This document shows positions 1-8,695 of a stretch of 64,000 nucleotides of DNA, piece after piece. The first letter of the stretch is position 1; every line of letters starts with the position of its first letter. Below the pieces are notes generated by a model. The model had not been told where the DNA came from and ran no database searches. It saw only the letters and a program-made list of their open reading frames with translations. The stretch is from Shinella zoogloeoides (GTDB lineage Bacteria > Pseudomonadota > Alphaproteobacteria > Rhizobiales > Rhizobiaceae). The position numbers and the translations under genes were made by a program. The stretch is taken from positions 216,567 to 280,566 of the forward strand of contig NZ_QNUJ01000008.1 of the NCBI RefSeq assembly GCF_003574625.1, read 5' to 3'.

Positions 1-102
1 GATCTTGTCGACATTCAGGACCTCGGCGCCCTTGTCCAGGACAAGGTGGCGCACCAGCTCGGAGCCTATGAAACCCGCGCCTCCCGTTACGAGCGTCCGC
101 AT
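1..102 (-). CDS. rfbB: dTDP-glucose 4,6-dehydratase, N-terminal fragment
   Basis: Only the first 34 codons are in the window; the gene runs off the left edge. The start reads MRTLVTGGAGFIGSELVRHL, the Rossmann glycine motif GGAGFIGS of extended short-chain dehydrogenases of the RmlB/RfbB type. RmlB removes water from dTDP-glucose to give dTDP-4-keto-6-deoxyglucose, the branch point for rhamnose and amino-deoxysugars. The ATG lies 2 bases after the rfbC stop, so the two are co-transcribed. From the fragment alone another sugar-nucleotide epimerase/dehydratase is possible; the rfbC neighbour makes RfbB the best call. Confidence 0.82.
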   Translation of the reverse strand, partial: MRTLVTGGAGFIGSELVRHLVLDKGAEVLNVDKI

Positions 103-104
103 GA

Positions 105-665
105 TCAGTTTTCCTTCTCAAGGATCGCCAGATCCCGCAACCGCGGATGGCGACCGTCTTTTTCCGAGAGCGTTGCCTGCCGGACGTCGAAGGGCCAGTT
201 TATGCCGAGATCGGGGTCGTCCCAGGCGAGGCCCCGATCATGTTCGGGGCTGTAATAGGCGGTCACCTTGTAGGCGACGAGGCAATCGGGCGTGAGGGTG
301 CAGAAGCCGTGGGCGAACCCCGGCGGAATCCAGAACTGAACGGCATCCCCGCCGCTCATGACGGTGGAAACGTGCTGACCGAAGGACCGCGAGCCCGGCC
401 GGATATCCACGGCCACGTCGAAAATGGTCCCGGCAAGACAGGTGACGAGCTTGCCCTGGGCGCATGGATCCATCTGGAAGTGCAGCCCGCGGACGGTGCC
501 GGGATTCTTGGAATGGGACCGGTTGTCCTGGACGAAGACGTGGTCACCGGCCGCCTCCCGAAACGCGTCCTGCCGAAACGTTTCGGTGAAGTATCCCCGC
601 TCGTCCTGAAACAGGCGCGATTCAAAAAGCAGGGGCCCTTCGATATTCAGGCGTTTTATGTGCAT
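105..665 (-). CDS. rfbC: dTDP-4-dehydrorhamnose 3,5-epimerase
   Basis: The protein has 186 residues, the usual RmlC length (about 180-190). RmlC epimerises C3 and C5 of dTDP-4-keto-6-deoxyglucose in the cytoplasm on the way to dTDP-L-rhamnose. The cupin signature is visible: RGLHFQ with the catalytic His62, the DIRPGS segment at 87-92, the FWIPPGFAHGF block at 111-121 and Tyr138 in VTAYYSP. It is followed after 2 bases by rfbB on the same strand. No rfbA or rfbD is seen, and these should lie beyond the edge. The product could feed O-antigen or another surface glycan. Confidence 0.93.
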   Translation of the reverse strand: MHIKRLNIEGPLLFESRLFQDERGYFTETFRQDAFREAAGDHVFVQDNRSHSKNPGTVRGLHFQMDPCAQGKLVTCLAGTIFDVAVDIRPGSRSFGQHVSTVMSGGDAVQFWIPPGFAHGFCTLTPDCLVAYKVTAYYSPEHDRGLAWDDPDLGINWPFDVRQATLSEKDGRHPRLRDLAILEKEN

Positions 666-740
666 GCGCTCGGCGGACCTCTGGATGACGCTGCCGTTTT
701 ATAAACAGCGGCTTGTTTGAAGCTGACCAAACGCATCCTG

Positions 741-780
741 CGCACCGCCGTCGTCCTTCGGCGGCCGTCGCGGCGGTGCG
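741..780. repeat. inverted repeat between rfbC and the aminotransferase gene
   Basis: CGCACCGCCG (741-750) and CGGCGGTGCG (771-780) are perfect 10-base arms around a 20-base centre, in the 187-base gap between the divergent rfbC and aminotransferase genes. There is no T run, so it is not a classical terminator. It may be an operator or an mRNA leader structure. Confidence 0.4.
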
Positions 781-852
781 AGAGGTTCAGCCTCGCGTAA
801 GGGAGCGTTGAAAGAATGATCGGGCTCCCCTCATTCTATCCGGAAGATCGCC

Positions 853-2013
853 TTGGCAATTCAGCTCTTCGTTCCCCGCTTTCATGTCGACGAATGCCTC
901 GAGCAGATTCGGGAGTGCCTTGAGAAGGGCTGGACCGGCATGGGCTTCAAGACCCTCGAAATGGAAGCCGCGTGGAAGAGCTATACGGGGCTGGCGAACG
1001 CGCATTTCCTGAGCTCCAACACCGCCGGCCTTCATCTCGCGCTCGAGGTTTTCCGCCGCCGCTTCGGATGGCAGGAGGAAGACGAGATCATCACGACGCC
1101 GCTGACCTTCGTCTCCTCCAACCACGCCATCCTCTATGCCGGCCTGAAGCCCGTCTTTGCCGATGTCGACGAGTATCTCTGCCTCGATCCGCAGAGCGTG
1201 CGCGACCGGATCACCCCCAGGACCCGTGCCGTGATGTTCGTCGGTCTCGGCGGCAACAGCGGGCAATATGAGGCGATCCGGGGCCTCTGCCGCGAACACG
1301 GGCTGAAGTTCATTCTGGACGCGGCGCATATGAGCGGCACGCGGATCGACGGCAGGCATGCCGGGCATGACGCGGACGTCTCGGTCTTCAGCTTCCAGGC
1401 CGTCAAGAATCTCCCGACGGCGGATTCCGGCATGATCTGCTTCGCTGAGGAAGAAGATGACGCCGCCGTCAGGAAGCTAAGCTGGCTCGGCATCAACAAG
1501 GATACCTTCTCGCGCACCGCAGCGCAGGGCGACTACAAGTGGATGTATGACGTCGAAACGCTCGGCTACAAATACCACGGCAACTCGATCATGGCCGCCA
1601 TCGCGCTCGTGCAGTTGAAGTATCTCGACGAGGAGAACACGTATCGCCGGCAGCTTGCGGCCTGGTATGAGGAGGCGCTGCAAGGCGGTGATATCGGCCT
1701 TGTGCGGGTCGCCGCCAATTGCCAGTCATCCCGCCACCTGTTCCAGGTCCTCGTCCCCCGGCGCAACGAGACATTGGCGCAACTGAATGCCCGCCAGATA
1801 TTCCCGGGCGTCCATTACCGCGACAATACCGAATACAGCCTCTATGCGTCCGGTGCCGGAACCTGCCCGCGCGCGGCGCAGGCGAGCAATTCCATAATCT
1901 CCCTGCCGCTGCATCTTTCCATGACCCGGGAAGATGTCGGGACCGTCGCGGAAAACCTCAGGGACATTGTGTCCCAGGCCTCGCCTACAGGAACCGGGCG
2001 TATTTCTGCCTGA
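853..2013 (+). CDS. DegT/DnrJ/EryC1/StrS-family sugar aminotransferase (WecE-like)
   Basis: This 386-residue fold-type I PLP enzyme probably transaminates a keto-deoxysugar nucleotide. Asp156 in ILDAAH should bind the pyridine nitrogen, and Lys185 in FSFQAVKN is the Schiff-base lysine; the family usually reads FSFHPVK here. The start is TTG with GGAAG eight bases upstream. The only in-frame codons between it and an upstream stop (817-819) are weak, and the ATG at 816 is out of frame. The gene diverges from rfbC/rfbB and ends inside the converging acetyltransferase gene (29-base overlap). With rfbB this suggests a dTDP-amino-deoxyhexose; whether it acts at C3 or C4 cannot be read from sequence. 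Confidence 0.82.
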   Translation: MAIQLFVPRFHVDECLEQIRECLEKGWTGMGFKTLEMEAAWKSYTGLANAHFLSSNTAGLHLALEVFRRRFGWQEEDEIITTPLTFVSSNHAILYAGLKPVFADVDEYLCLDPQSVRDRITPRTRAVMFVGLGGNSGQYEAIRGLCREHGLKFILDAAHMSGTRIDGRHAGHDADVSVFSFQAVKNLPTADSGMICFAEEEDDAAVRKLSWLGINKDTFSRTAAQGDYKWMYDVETLGYKYHGNSIMAAIALVQLKYLDEENTYRRQLAAWYEEALQGGDIGLVRVAANCQSSRHLFQVLVPRRNETLAQLNARQIFPGVHYRDNTEYSLYASGAGTCPRAAQASNSIISLPLHLSMTREDVGTVAENLRDIVSQASPTGTGRISA

Positions 2014-2536
2014 TCCTGTCCCAGTCGGGGCGCAGGATTTCATGCTCCACCATGCCGTGCCTGCGGTCGCCGATCTGCAAGGCGGCGGGATGGAGGCCGC
2101 AGCGGCGCGCGCCATAGATCTCATGAAATGTCAGGACGCGGATATTGCCCTCGGCCGTGTGGGAAAACAGCCGTTTCATGTCCAGCGTCTCGAAGATGAA
2201 ACGGTGCAGAAGCAGGACCGATTCCAGGAGTACGGGGCTGGATTCCCCCATCACCCAGCGGCCCCACTCCATCTCGCCGTCGCCCACCGGATTGTAGGCG
2301 GCGAAAAAGCCGATGGGCGTGTCCCTGTCCAGCGGCTGGATGGCGAACATGTAGTCGTCCGGGCGGGTCATCTGGCGCCTTACCCAGGCGCGCTGCTCGT
2401 CCAGCGTAATGTCGAGCGGCGGCAGGAATTCGGTCAGATCGGGACGCTGGCGAAGGGAGAGCATCAACGCTGCGTCCGCCTCGTCGATGGGCCTCAGCAT
2501 TACTTTCCGTCCGACCAAGGCTGACTGCGTCGCCAT
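1985..2536 (-). CDS. GNAT-family N-acetyltransferase (RimJ/RimL type)
   Basis: The product is 183 residues counted from the ATG at 2536, which has GGTGGGA just upstream; a longer frame to 2665 lacks a good ribosome site. It begins like RimJ/RimL acetyltransferases, with a VMLRPIDEADAALM segment followed by the acyl-CoA-binding half. The acceptor is unknown. Its place next to the sugar aminotransferase suggests N-acylation of the amino sugar, as RffC or QdtC do, but it is on the opposite strand and the subfamily usually acetylates proteins or small amines. The 3' end overlaps the aminotransferase gene by 29 bases. Confidence 0.75.
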   Translation of the reverse strand: MATQSALVGRKVMLRPIDEADAALMLSLRQRPDLTEFLPPLDITLDEQRAWVRRQMTRPDDYMFAIQPLDRDTPIGFFAAYNPVGDGEMEWGRWVMGESSPVLLESVLLLHRFIFETLDMKRLFSHTAEGNIRVLTFHEIYGARRCGLHPAALQIGDRRHGMVEHEILRPDWDRIRQKYARFL

Positions 2537-2731
2537 TATCCCACCGCTTGAAAACTGGAAGACCGTGCACCGGACCAAATCAGGTCGATGGTCCGGCCGC
2601 ACTCTAGTTTCTTCTGCAGCTTGGCGAAAGGATTGCAAGAGGCTATCCGGCCGGCGCCGGGACATCGGGGGCCACGCGCCGGCCTGCCACCCTCGCGCAA
2701 GCTTCGCCCTCTATGTCGTCATGTGAAATGG

Positions 2732-2752
2732 GCGACGCGTGTGATGCGTCGC
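2732..2752. repeat. short hairpin in the flhA leader
   Basis: GCGACGC (2732-2738) and GCGTCGC (2746-2752) form 7-base arms with a 7-base loop, 31 bases upstream of flhA. It may be a leader structure or the end of an upstream transcript; no function can be assigned. Confidence 0.3.
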
Positions 2753-2783
2753 GGCCTCTCATGACGAGACGGGACGCATTCAG

Positions 2784-4871
2784 ATGGCGCAAGTACCGGC
2801 AATCAACCTTCCGAAGGTAAGCCCCAGCGGCCGCGATATCGCGTTCGCCGTGGGCATCCTGACGATCCTGTCGATCCTCTTCCTGCCGATCCCGGCCTTC
2901 ATGATCGACATCGGCCTTGCCTTCTCGATCGCCTTTTCCGTGCTCATCCTCATGGTGGCGCTGTGGATCCAGCGGCCGCTCGATTTCTCGTCCTTCCCGA
3001 CGGTCCTCCTCATCGCGACCATGGTGCGCCTCGCGCTCAACATCGCGACCACCCGCGTCATCCTTTCCCACGGCAACGAGGGGCACGATGCGGCGGGCGG
3101 CGTCATCGCCGGTTTTGCCAGCCTCGTCATGTCCGGCGACTTCGTCATCGGTATCATCGTCTTCATGATCCTGATCGTGGTGAACTTCATCGTCATCACC
3201 AAGGGCGCGACGCGTATCGCCGAGGTCGGCGCGCGCTTCACCCTCGATGCCATCCCCGGCAAGCAGATGTCGATCGACGCCGACCTTTCCGCCGGCCTCA
3301 TCGACGAGAAGCAGGCGCAGCTCCGCCGCCGCGAGCTGGAGGAGGAAAGCTCCTTCTTCGGCTCGATGGACGGTGCCTCCAAATTCGTGCGCGGCGATGC
3401 CATCGCGGGCCTTCTCATCACCGCCATCAACGTCTTCGGCGGCATCGTCATCGGCTATTTCCGCCACGGCATGGAGCTTGGCGAGGCGGCCGACGTCTTC
3501 GTGAAGCTGTCGGTCGGCGACGGTCTCGTCTCGCAGATCCCCGCCCTTATCGTCTCGCTCGCCGCCGGCCTCATCGTCTCGCGCGGCGGCACGGCCGGCT
3601 CCACCGACCAGGCGGTCGTCAACCAGCTCTCCGGCTATCCGCGCGCGCTCTTCGTCGCCTCCGGTCTGATGATGCTGCTCGCGGTCATGCCGGGCCTGCC
3701 CTTCTTCCCCTTCATGGTCCTCGGCGGCGTGATGGCCTTCGGTGCCTGGATCATCCCGCGCCGTATCGAGGAGGAGAACCGCCTCAAGCGCGAAGCGGAG
3801 GCCCAGCAGGTCCAGGCGACGCGCGAGCAGGAGAAGGATTCCGTCAAGTCGGTGCTGAAGACCGCCGAGATCGAGCTGCTGCTCGGCAAGCAGGTCTCCA
3901 CGCGCCTTCTCGGCGCGCATCAGGAGCTGGCCTTCCGCGTCGGCAAGATGCGCAAGAAGTTCGCCGCGCAATACGGCTTCGTGGTGCCGGAGATCAAGGT
4001 CTCCGACGACATCACCATCCCGGACAAGTCCTACCAGATCCGCATCCACGGCACGACGATCGCCTCCAACATCGTGCGCGTCGGTGAAGTGCTGGTCGTC
4101 ACCGGCGGCGGGCGCAAGCCGAGCGTGCCGGGCGACGACATCCGCGAGCCCGCCTTCGGCATGCCGGCCGTCTCGATCCTCGAGACCTTCGCCGACGACC
4201 TTCGCCGCGAGGGCTTCCACCCGATCGACAACGTCTCGGTGGTGCTCACGCACCTTTCCGAGGTCATCCGCAACAACCTGCCGCAGCTTCTCTCCTACAA
4301 GGACGTGAAGATCCTGATCGAGCGCCTCGATCCGGAATACCGCAAGCTCGCCGACGAGATCTGCTCCTCGCACATGTCCTATTCGGGCCTGCAGGCGGTG
4401 CTGAAGCTGCTGCTCGCCGAGCGCGTCTCCATCCGCAACCTGCATCTCATCCTCGAAGCGGTCGCCGAGCTTGCCCCGCATGTGCGCAAGACCGAGCAGA
4501 TCGTCGAGCATGTACGCATCCGCATGGCGCAGCAGATCTGCGGCGACCTCACCGACAACGGCGTGCTGCCGGTGCTGCGCCTCGGCAACAAGTGGGACAT
4601 GGTCTTCCACCAGGCGCTCAAGCGCGATTCGAAGGGCGAGATCGTCGAGTTCGACATCGATCCGCGCCAGCTCGAGGAGTTTTCCGAGCAGGCGACCCGG
4701 GTTATCCGCGAGTTTCTCGACCGCGGCACGCCCTTCGTACTGGTCACGTCGCCCGAATCCCGCTCTTATGTGCGCATGATCATCGAGCGCCTCTTCGCCA
4801 CATTGCCGGTTCTCTCGCATGTCGAGCTTGCCAAGGGCATCGAGATCAAGATTCTCGGCTCCATTTCATGA
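2784..4871 (+). CDS. flhA: flagellar export apparatus protein FlhA
   Basis: At 695 residues this matches FlhA (about 690-700). FlhA is the inner-membrane gate of the flagellar type III export machine, with a large cytoplasmic domain that docks export chaperones. The N-terminal half is strongly hydrophobic (about eight membrane segments up to residue 320) and carries the FHIPEP-family region that includes [11 protein letters not shown]. The cytoplasmic domain ends in KILGSIS. The stop overlaps the fliR start (ATGA). The gene starts a + strand operon of six genes. The fliQ, flgD and flbT genes that precede flhA in many rhizobia are absent here; sugar genes lie upstream instead. Confidence 0.97.
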   Translation: MAQVPAINLPKVSPSGRDIAFAVGILTILSILFLPIPAFMIDIGLAFSIAFSVLILMVALWIQRPLDFSSFPTVLLIATMVRLALNIATTRVILSHGNEGHDAAGGVIAGFASLVMSGDFVIGIIVFMILIVVNFIVITKGATRIAEVGARFTLDAIPGKQMSIDADLSAGLIDEKQAQLRRRELEEESSFFGSMDGASKFVRGDAIAGLLITAINVFGGIVIGYFRHGMELGEAADVFVKLSVGDGLVSQIPALIVSLAAGLIVSRGGTAGSTDQAVVNQLSGYPRALFVASGLMMLLAVMPGLPFFPFMVLGGVMAFGAWIIPRRIEEENRLKREAEAQQVQATREQEKDSVKSVLKTAEIELLLGKQVSTRLLGAHQELAFRVGKMRKKFAAQYGFVVPEIKVSDDITIPDKSYQIRIHGTTIASNIVRVGEVLVVTGGGRKPSVPGDDIREPAFGMPAVSILETFADDLRREGFHPIDNVSVVLTHLSEVIRNNLPQLLSYKDVKILIERLDPEYRKLADEICSSHMSYSGLQAVLKLLLAERVSIRNLHLILEAVAELAPHVRKTEQIVEHVRIRMAQQICGDLTDNGVLPVLRLGNKWDMVFHQALKRDSKGEIVEFDIDPRQLEEFSEQATRVIREFLDRGTPFVLVTSPESRSYVRMIIERLFATLPVLSHVELAKGIEIKILGSIS

Positions 4872-5620
4872 TCTCCGACCCGCAGGGCACGGTGCTGGCG
4901 CTGTTCGCCGCGTTCTGCCGTGTCGGCGGGTGTTTCATGCTCCTGCCGGGCTTTTCCTCCGCGCGCATGTCGATGCAGATCCGCCTGTTCCTGGCGGTCG
5001 CCGTGTCCATGGCGGTGCTGCCGCTGATGTGGGATACGATCTATCCGCGCGCCTCAGGCCCGCTCGACGGCTATCTGACGATGATCACCTTCGAGACGCT
5101 GACCGGCGCGGTGATCGGCCTGATCGCCCGCTATTACGTGCTCGGCCTGCAGTTCGCCGGCACGGTGCTGACCATGATGATGGGCTTCAACTCGCCGCCG
5201 ACGCCGGACGTGCTGGAAGACGCGGCCGAAAACCAGCTGACGAACCTTCTCTCCTTCACCGGCCTGCTGATACTCTTCCTTCTGGATTTCCACCACATCG
5301 TCCTTCGGGCGCTGATCGATTCCTACAATGTCATGCCGCTCGGCGGCGGCTTCAATCCGCAGAGTGCGCTCATCACGCTCACCGATACGCTGAGCCAGAC
5401 CTTCATGATCATGCTGCGGCTCGCCAGCCCGTTCATCCTCTACGGTCTGGTGTTCAACGTCTCCGTCGGCCTCGTCAACAAGCTGGCGCCGCAGATCCCG
5501 ATCTACTTCATCTCGCTGCCCTTCATCATCATGGGCGGCATGCTGCTGCTTTATTTCGGCGTGTCCTCGCTCCTGGAAATCTTCACCGCCGGCTTCCTGC
5601 CGGTCTTCCGGGGAGGCTGA
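4868..5620 (+). CDS. fliR: flagellar export apparatus protein FliR
   Basis: The product has 250 residues from the ATG that overlaps the flhA stop; longer in-frame extensions run inside flhA and are not needed. FliR forms, with FliP and FliQ, the export gate pore of the flagellar basal body in the inner membrane. Hydrophobic segments cover nearly the whole length, for example [20 protein letters not shown] near the N-terminus and [18 protein letters not shown] near the C-terminus. The [11 protein letters not shown] loop is a place where FliR families are conserved. The overlap indicates translational coupling with flhA. Confidence 0.95.
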   Translation: MISDPQGTVLALFAAFCRVGGCFMLLPGFSSARMSMQIRLFLAVAVSMAVLPLMWDTIYPRASGPLDGYLTMITFETLTGAVIGLIARYYVLGLQFAGTVLTMMMGFNSPPTPDVLEDAAENQLTNLLSFTGLLILFLLDFHHIVLRALIDSYNVMPLGGGFNPQSALITLTDTLSQTFMIMLRLASPFILYGLVFNVSVGLVNKLAPQIPIYFISLPFIIMGGMLLLYFGVSSLLEIFTAGFLPVFRGG

Positions 5621-5621
5621 C

Positions 5622-6020
5622 ATGGCGCAGAACCGCTCGGACAAGCTCAAGCGGCTGGTGACGGTGCAGCGCCATCTGGAGAAGATGGCGGAGATCGACC
5701 TTGCCGGCACCACCCGCCAGCGGCAGGAAGTGGCGGAGACGATGACCGTGGTGGTCGATGCGATCAACTCGCTCGATCCGGTGCACCGCAGCTTCTCGCG
5801 GCACTATTCCGGCCAGTACAGCAGGCTCCAGCAGCAGGAGCAGATGCTGGCGAACGTGCAGGAAATGCACGAGATGCGGGTGGTGCGCGAGCGCACCAAG
5901 GGCGACCGGATGGAAGACCGCATGAAGGAGGCGCGCGACGCCGAGGACCGCGCGGCCGCGGACGACGCCATCTACGATCTCATCGACCAGCATCTCGCCT
6001 ACAGGTCGGACGACACGTAG
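5622..6020 (+). CDS. small coiled-coil protein of the flagellar operon (FliJ-like)
   Basis: This 132-residue, highly charged and probably all-helical protein starts one base after the fliR stop. Most of it has coiled-coil character (Gln/Glu/Arg-rich helices, with a QQQEQML segment near the middle). It has no signal peptide or membrane segment. Size, charge and position resemble FliJ-type export chaperones, but no diagnostic motif can be read, so the FliJ role is inference. S. meliloti has an unnamed gene in the same position. Confidence 0.75.
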   Translation: MAQNRSDKLKRLVTVQRHLEKMAEIDLAGTTRQRQEVAETMTVVVDAINSLDPVHRSFSRHYSGQYSRLQQQEQMLANVQEMHEMRVVRERTKGDRMEDRMKEARDAEDRAAADDAIYDLIDQHLAYRSDDT

Positions 6021-6308
6021 GTCCTTTCGACTATCCGGCCAAATATCCGGAAAGACAGGCGATTTACCGTCCTCTCATCAAGCTTGCGTGAAAATGGATT
6101 TGGCAGCCGGTAGCGTCACGGCTTCGTCATCCGCCACCAGCCTCCCGTAAGGTTGAGCAGCGATAGTCGCATCAGGACGATGACGAGGTTTGCCGAAGCA
6201 GCCGTGGCAATGGCGCGGGCGGACCGGATGTCCACGATGGTCATGAGGCCGGCGGACCGCCATGAGGACGGGTCCGGCACGCGGGAATCACCTGAAAGGC
6301 TTTGAGAC
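6021..6308. other. intergenic region inside the flagellar operon
   Basis: This 288-base gap holds no convincing gene; the short minus frame at 6078-6263 looks like noise. ATATCCGG-type sequence occurs twice near the start (about 6030-6052). No clear terminator or sigma-70 promoter could be assigned, but the length suggests a separate promoter for the next three genes. Confidence 0.4.
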
Positions 6309-6872
6309 GTGGCAATAACTCCCCCCAGCGATCTGGTGCTCGACGTTGTGCGCGCCGCCGATCCGGCACAGGTTCAGGAAGCGCAGGCCAAGCTGAAATC
6401 GAACAGGGCCGCCTTCGAGGCGACCAGCCTTGCCGAGGCGGGCGCCGGCTTCCAGGCCGCCGTCGGCATTCTCAATCGGGACACGACCACCGCCAGCCAC
6501 GCGGCGAGCGCGGGCGTTCAGGCTGTCGGCGGGAAGAATATCCCGGAGCACCTGCGCAAGTTCGAATCCATGGTGCTGCAGAATTTCGTGAAGTCGATGA
6601 TGCCCGCCGAGAGCGAGGAGCTTTACGGCAAGGGCACGGCCGGCGAGATGTGGCGCGGCATGATGGCCGACCAGCTCGGCGATGCGATCGCCAAGGGAGG
6701 CGGTATCGGTATTGCCGAAAGCCTCGCCAAGAAGAGCGGCATCACCACCAATCCGCGGGACAAGGATGTCGACCGCGTCGCCGCCGGCATGGTGCAGACC
6801 ATGCAGCGCGAGGCCTTTGCCGATCTGACGCCCGGCATCAAGGACGATCACAAGAAATCGCATAAGGTTTAA
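6309..6872 (+). CDS. rod-binding protein, FlgJ N-terminal type
   Basis: The product has 187 residues from a GTG start. The segment FESMVLQNFVKSMMP (about residues 80-94), followed by a GEMWRGMMADQLGDAIA helix, is the hallmark of the rod-binding domain of FlgJ (Rod-binding family). The muramidase half of enterobacterial FlgJ is missing, as is usual in alphaproteobacteria, where cap and muramidase functions are on separate proteins. It should act in the periplasm during rod assembly, though no typical signal peptide is seen; FlgJ is exported by the flagellar machine itself. Confidence 0.85.
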   Translation: MAITPPSDLVLDVVRAADPAQVQEAQAKLKSNRAAFEATSLAEAGAGFQAAVGILNRDTTTASHAASAGVQAVGGKNIPEHLRKFESMVLQNFVKSMMPAESEELYGKGTAGEMWRGMMADQLGDAIAKGGGIGIAESLAKKSGITTNPRDKDVDRVAAGMVQTMQREAFADLTPGIKDDHKKSHKV

Positions 6873-6887
6873 GCGGAGCATAACAAA

Positions 6888-7256
6888 ATGGAACAGGCGA
6901 ACAACGAACTCCGGATCCGCACCGTTCTCGGCCGACTCGAGACGATCATCGACAACGAGAACGACAGCATCGGCAGCGACCCGGAATTCGACCTGCCGAC
7001 GTCGAACGCCCACAAGAGCCGCTGCCTCTATGAGCTCGCCATGCTGACGCGTGACGTGCCGCCGGACGAAGTGCCGCCGACCTTCTCCACGCAGCTCGGG
7101 CGCCTGCGCGAAAAGCTGGCCACCAACGCCCAGCGCATCTCCGCCCATCTGGAAGCCGTGCGCGAGGTCGTCACCATCCTGAAGAATGCCGTGCAGGACC
7201 TCGAGGCTGACGGCACCTATTCGCAGGAACAGTTCCGCCTGGGTTACGGCACATGA
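6888..7256 (+). CDS. small flagellar-operon protein, FlgN-like
   Basis: The 122-residue product is helical and acidic, with long amphipathic stretches such as LRIRTVLGRLETIIDNEND and HLEAVREVVTILKNAV. Its size and character are those of a FlgN-type export chaperone for hook-filament junction proteins. That is inference from position and general form; I cannot point to a family-specific motif. It starts 15 bases after the rod-binding gene and its stop overlaps the next start by 4 bases, so translation is probably coupled. Confidence 0.7.
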   Translation: MEQANNELRIRTVLGRLETIIDNENDSIGSDPEFDLPTSNAHKSRCLYELAMLTRDVPPDEVPPTFSTQLGRLREKLATNAQRISAHLEAVREVVTILKNAVQDLEADGTYSQEQFRLGYGT

Positions 7257-7780
7257 TCAAGCTCGTCGGCACCGGCGTCTGGATCCTCGCGATCACGCTC
7301 GCCTCGGTCTATTTCTCGCTGAAGATGGCCTCGGCTCCCAAGGTCGACACGGCCGCCGCCGCGCGCGAGGCCGCGATGGAATTCGTCAGCGGCTATACGA
7401 CCACCGTGCCGGTGATCGGCGAGGGCGGCGTCAGCGGCTATCTGCTGACCAAGCTCGCCTACAAGGCCAACAAGGAGCTTGCCGCCAAGCAGGTCGTACC
7501 GCTGCCCGAGATGATCACCGACGAACTCTACACCCTGCTCGTCGGCAAGAAGATGATCGATGTCGGGGCGACCGGCAATTTCGATCTCGACGCCTTCCGC
7601 GGCGTGGTGAAGGAGGGGCTGAACCGCCGTTTCGGCGCGGAGGTCATCGCCGAGGTCTATGTCGAGCAGATCGACTATCTCACCACCGCCTCGGTGGAGG
7701 ACCCGCCGCAGAAGAAGGGCGTGACCCTTTTGAAGGGCGAAGTCCCGACCGTCGAGCAGACGCAAAAAAGCGGGCACTGA
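7253..7780 (+). CDS. membrane-anchored protein of unknown function in the flagellar operon
   Basis: The 175-residue product has one membrane helix at about residues 4-24 and a likely periplasmic domain of about 150 residues. It lacks cysteines and known motifs. A single N-terminal anchor followed by a soluble domain recalls FliL, but the sequence does not let me claim FliL. It is the last gene of the flagellar block; its start overlaps the previous stop (ATGA). A rhizobial dispersed repeat begins 12 bases downstream, marking the operon end. Confidence 0.75.
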   Translation: MIKLVGTGVWILAITLASVYFSLKMASAPKVDTAAAAREAAMEFVSGYTTTVPVIGEGGVSGYLLTKLAYKANKELAAKQVVPLPEMITDELYTLLVGKKMIDVGATGNFDLDAFRGVVKEGLNRRFGAEVIAEVYVEQIDYLTTASVEDPPQKKGVTLLKGEVPTVEQTQKSGH

Positions 7781-7792
7781 TCCCCGCCATAT

Positions 7793-7892
7793 AGCAATTC
7801 CAGCAAAAGTGCGCAGCGGTTTTGCGTCCGGAGTTGCGTAGAAACAAGGAGATAGAGCGTTTTCGCGATTCGGGGAAAAGCGGAAACGCTCT
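7793..7892. repeat. dispersed intergenic repeat, copy 1 (full length)
   Basis: The segment begins AGCAATTCCAGCAAAAG and ends in a near-perfect inverted repeat (AGAGCGTTTTCGC at 7854-7866, GCGGAAACGCTCT at 7880-7892). A second, shorter copy lies at 62567-62628. Elements of this form are common between rhizobial genes as far as I recall. It sits between the convergent ends of the flagellar operon and the glycosyltransferase gene, where the hairpin could also act as a terminator. Confidence 0.7.
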
Positions 7893-7915
7893 AGGAGTGC
7901 AGGAAGGCCGGTTCG

Positions 7916-8695
7916 TCAGATCGAGCCGGCCTTTGCCGTTGCTGCCGGGCCGTGCGCCGGCCTTGGTCGCGCCAGCTTGTGGCGAAGCACATGGCAAAGG
8001 AGGAGGGGAGCGGCGAAATCGGGCTTCCGGGCAAGGCGGGCGGTGATGCCCTGCCTGCTGGCGGCCTCGGGACGCCGGGAACCGTCGGCCGGCACATCGA
8101 ACAGTCCGCGCACGCTGAGGACGAGCCGCGCATCCCCGGCGCCGACATGGCGGTCGATCCACTTTTCCTGCGCGGGGCTTCCCATCGATACGACGAGGAT
8201 ATCCGCACGGGCGGCGCGGACGCGGTCCATGATCGCGCCGGATTCTTCCGGGTCGAATGCGCCGTCGGCGATCGGCAGGATGGTGTGCCAGGGGGCATGG
8301 CGCTGCAGGTCCCCGGCCGCCTGCTTCAGTGTTTCCGACGTGCCGCCGATCAGGGCGACGCGCATCGGCCTGGCGAGGTAGGTCAGGAGCGCCGGAACGA
8401 AGGCCGTGCCGGTGAAGCGTGCCGGAAAGCGCTTGCCGTGCAGCATGCGCGAGGCCATGTCGATGCCGCTTCCCTCGGGCATGACGATCTGGCGCTCCAG
8501 CACGGCGCGGTATTCCGCATCCCATGTCAGGCGATTGGCGTTTCTTGCATCGAGGAAGGCGATGACGTTCTGGCCGAAGGGCATGGTCGCCACTTCCTCG
8601 GCAAGCGAGAAACTTTCGGCCCAGCCGAGATCGCAGACCGCAAGGCCGAGTATCTCCCGCTGGGAGGCGACGATGTTGCCCGATGCGAAGGCCAT
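7916..8695 (-). CDS. WecG/TagA/CpsF-family glycosyltransferase
   Basis: The 259-residue product contains the family's acceptor region near residues 45-56 (FLDARNANRL in place of the usual NAH/NPE-type motif), the helix-rich middle with MRVALIGGTSETLKQA, and DILVVSMGSPAQEKWI, the equivalent of the VGLGxPKQE motif. These enzymes move N-acetylmannosamine(-uronic acid) or related sugars onto lipid-linked intermediates at the cytoplasmic face of the membrane. The gene stands alone, with no exopolysaccharide cluster around it. A role in a surface or capsule glycan is inferred from the family. Confidence 0.8.
   Translation of the reverse strand: MAFASGNIVASQREILGLAVCDLGWAESFSLAEEVATMPFGQNVIAFLDARNANRLTWDAEYRAVLERQIVMPEGSGIDMASRMLHGKRFPARFTGTAFVPALLTYLARPMRVALIGGTSETLKQAAGDLQRHAPWHTILPIADGAFDPEESGAIMDRVRAARADILVVSMGSPAQEKWIDRHVGAGDARLVLSVRGLFDVPADGSRRPEAASRQGITARLARKPDFAAPLLLCHVLRHKLARPRPAHGPAATAKAGSI

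Noticed and set aside
2643..4820. 725-residue open frame on the minus strand opposite flhA
   Set aside because: The translation is rich in Asp, Glu, His and Arg without any domain and lies wholly opposite a clear flhA; it is a product of G+C-rich codon bias.
6078..6263. 61-residue minus frame in the flagellar operon gap
   Set aside because: No ribosome site, Arg/His-rich random-looking product, against the operon direction.
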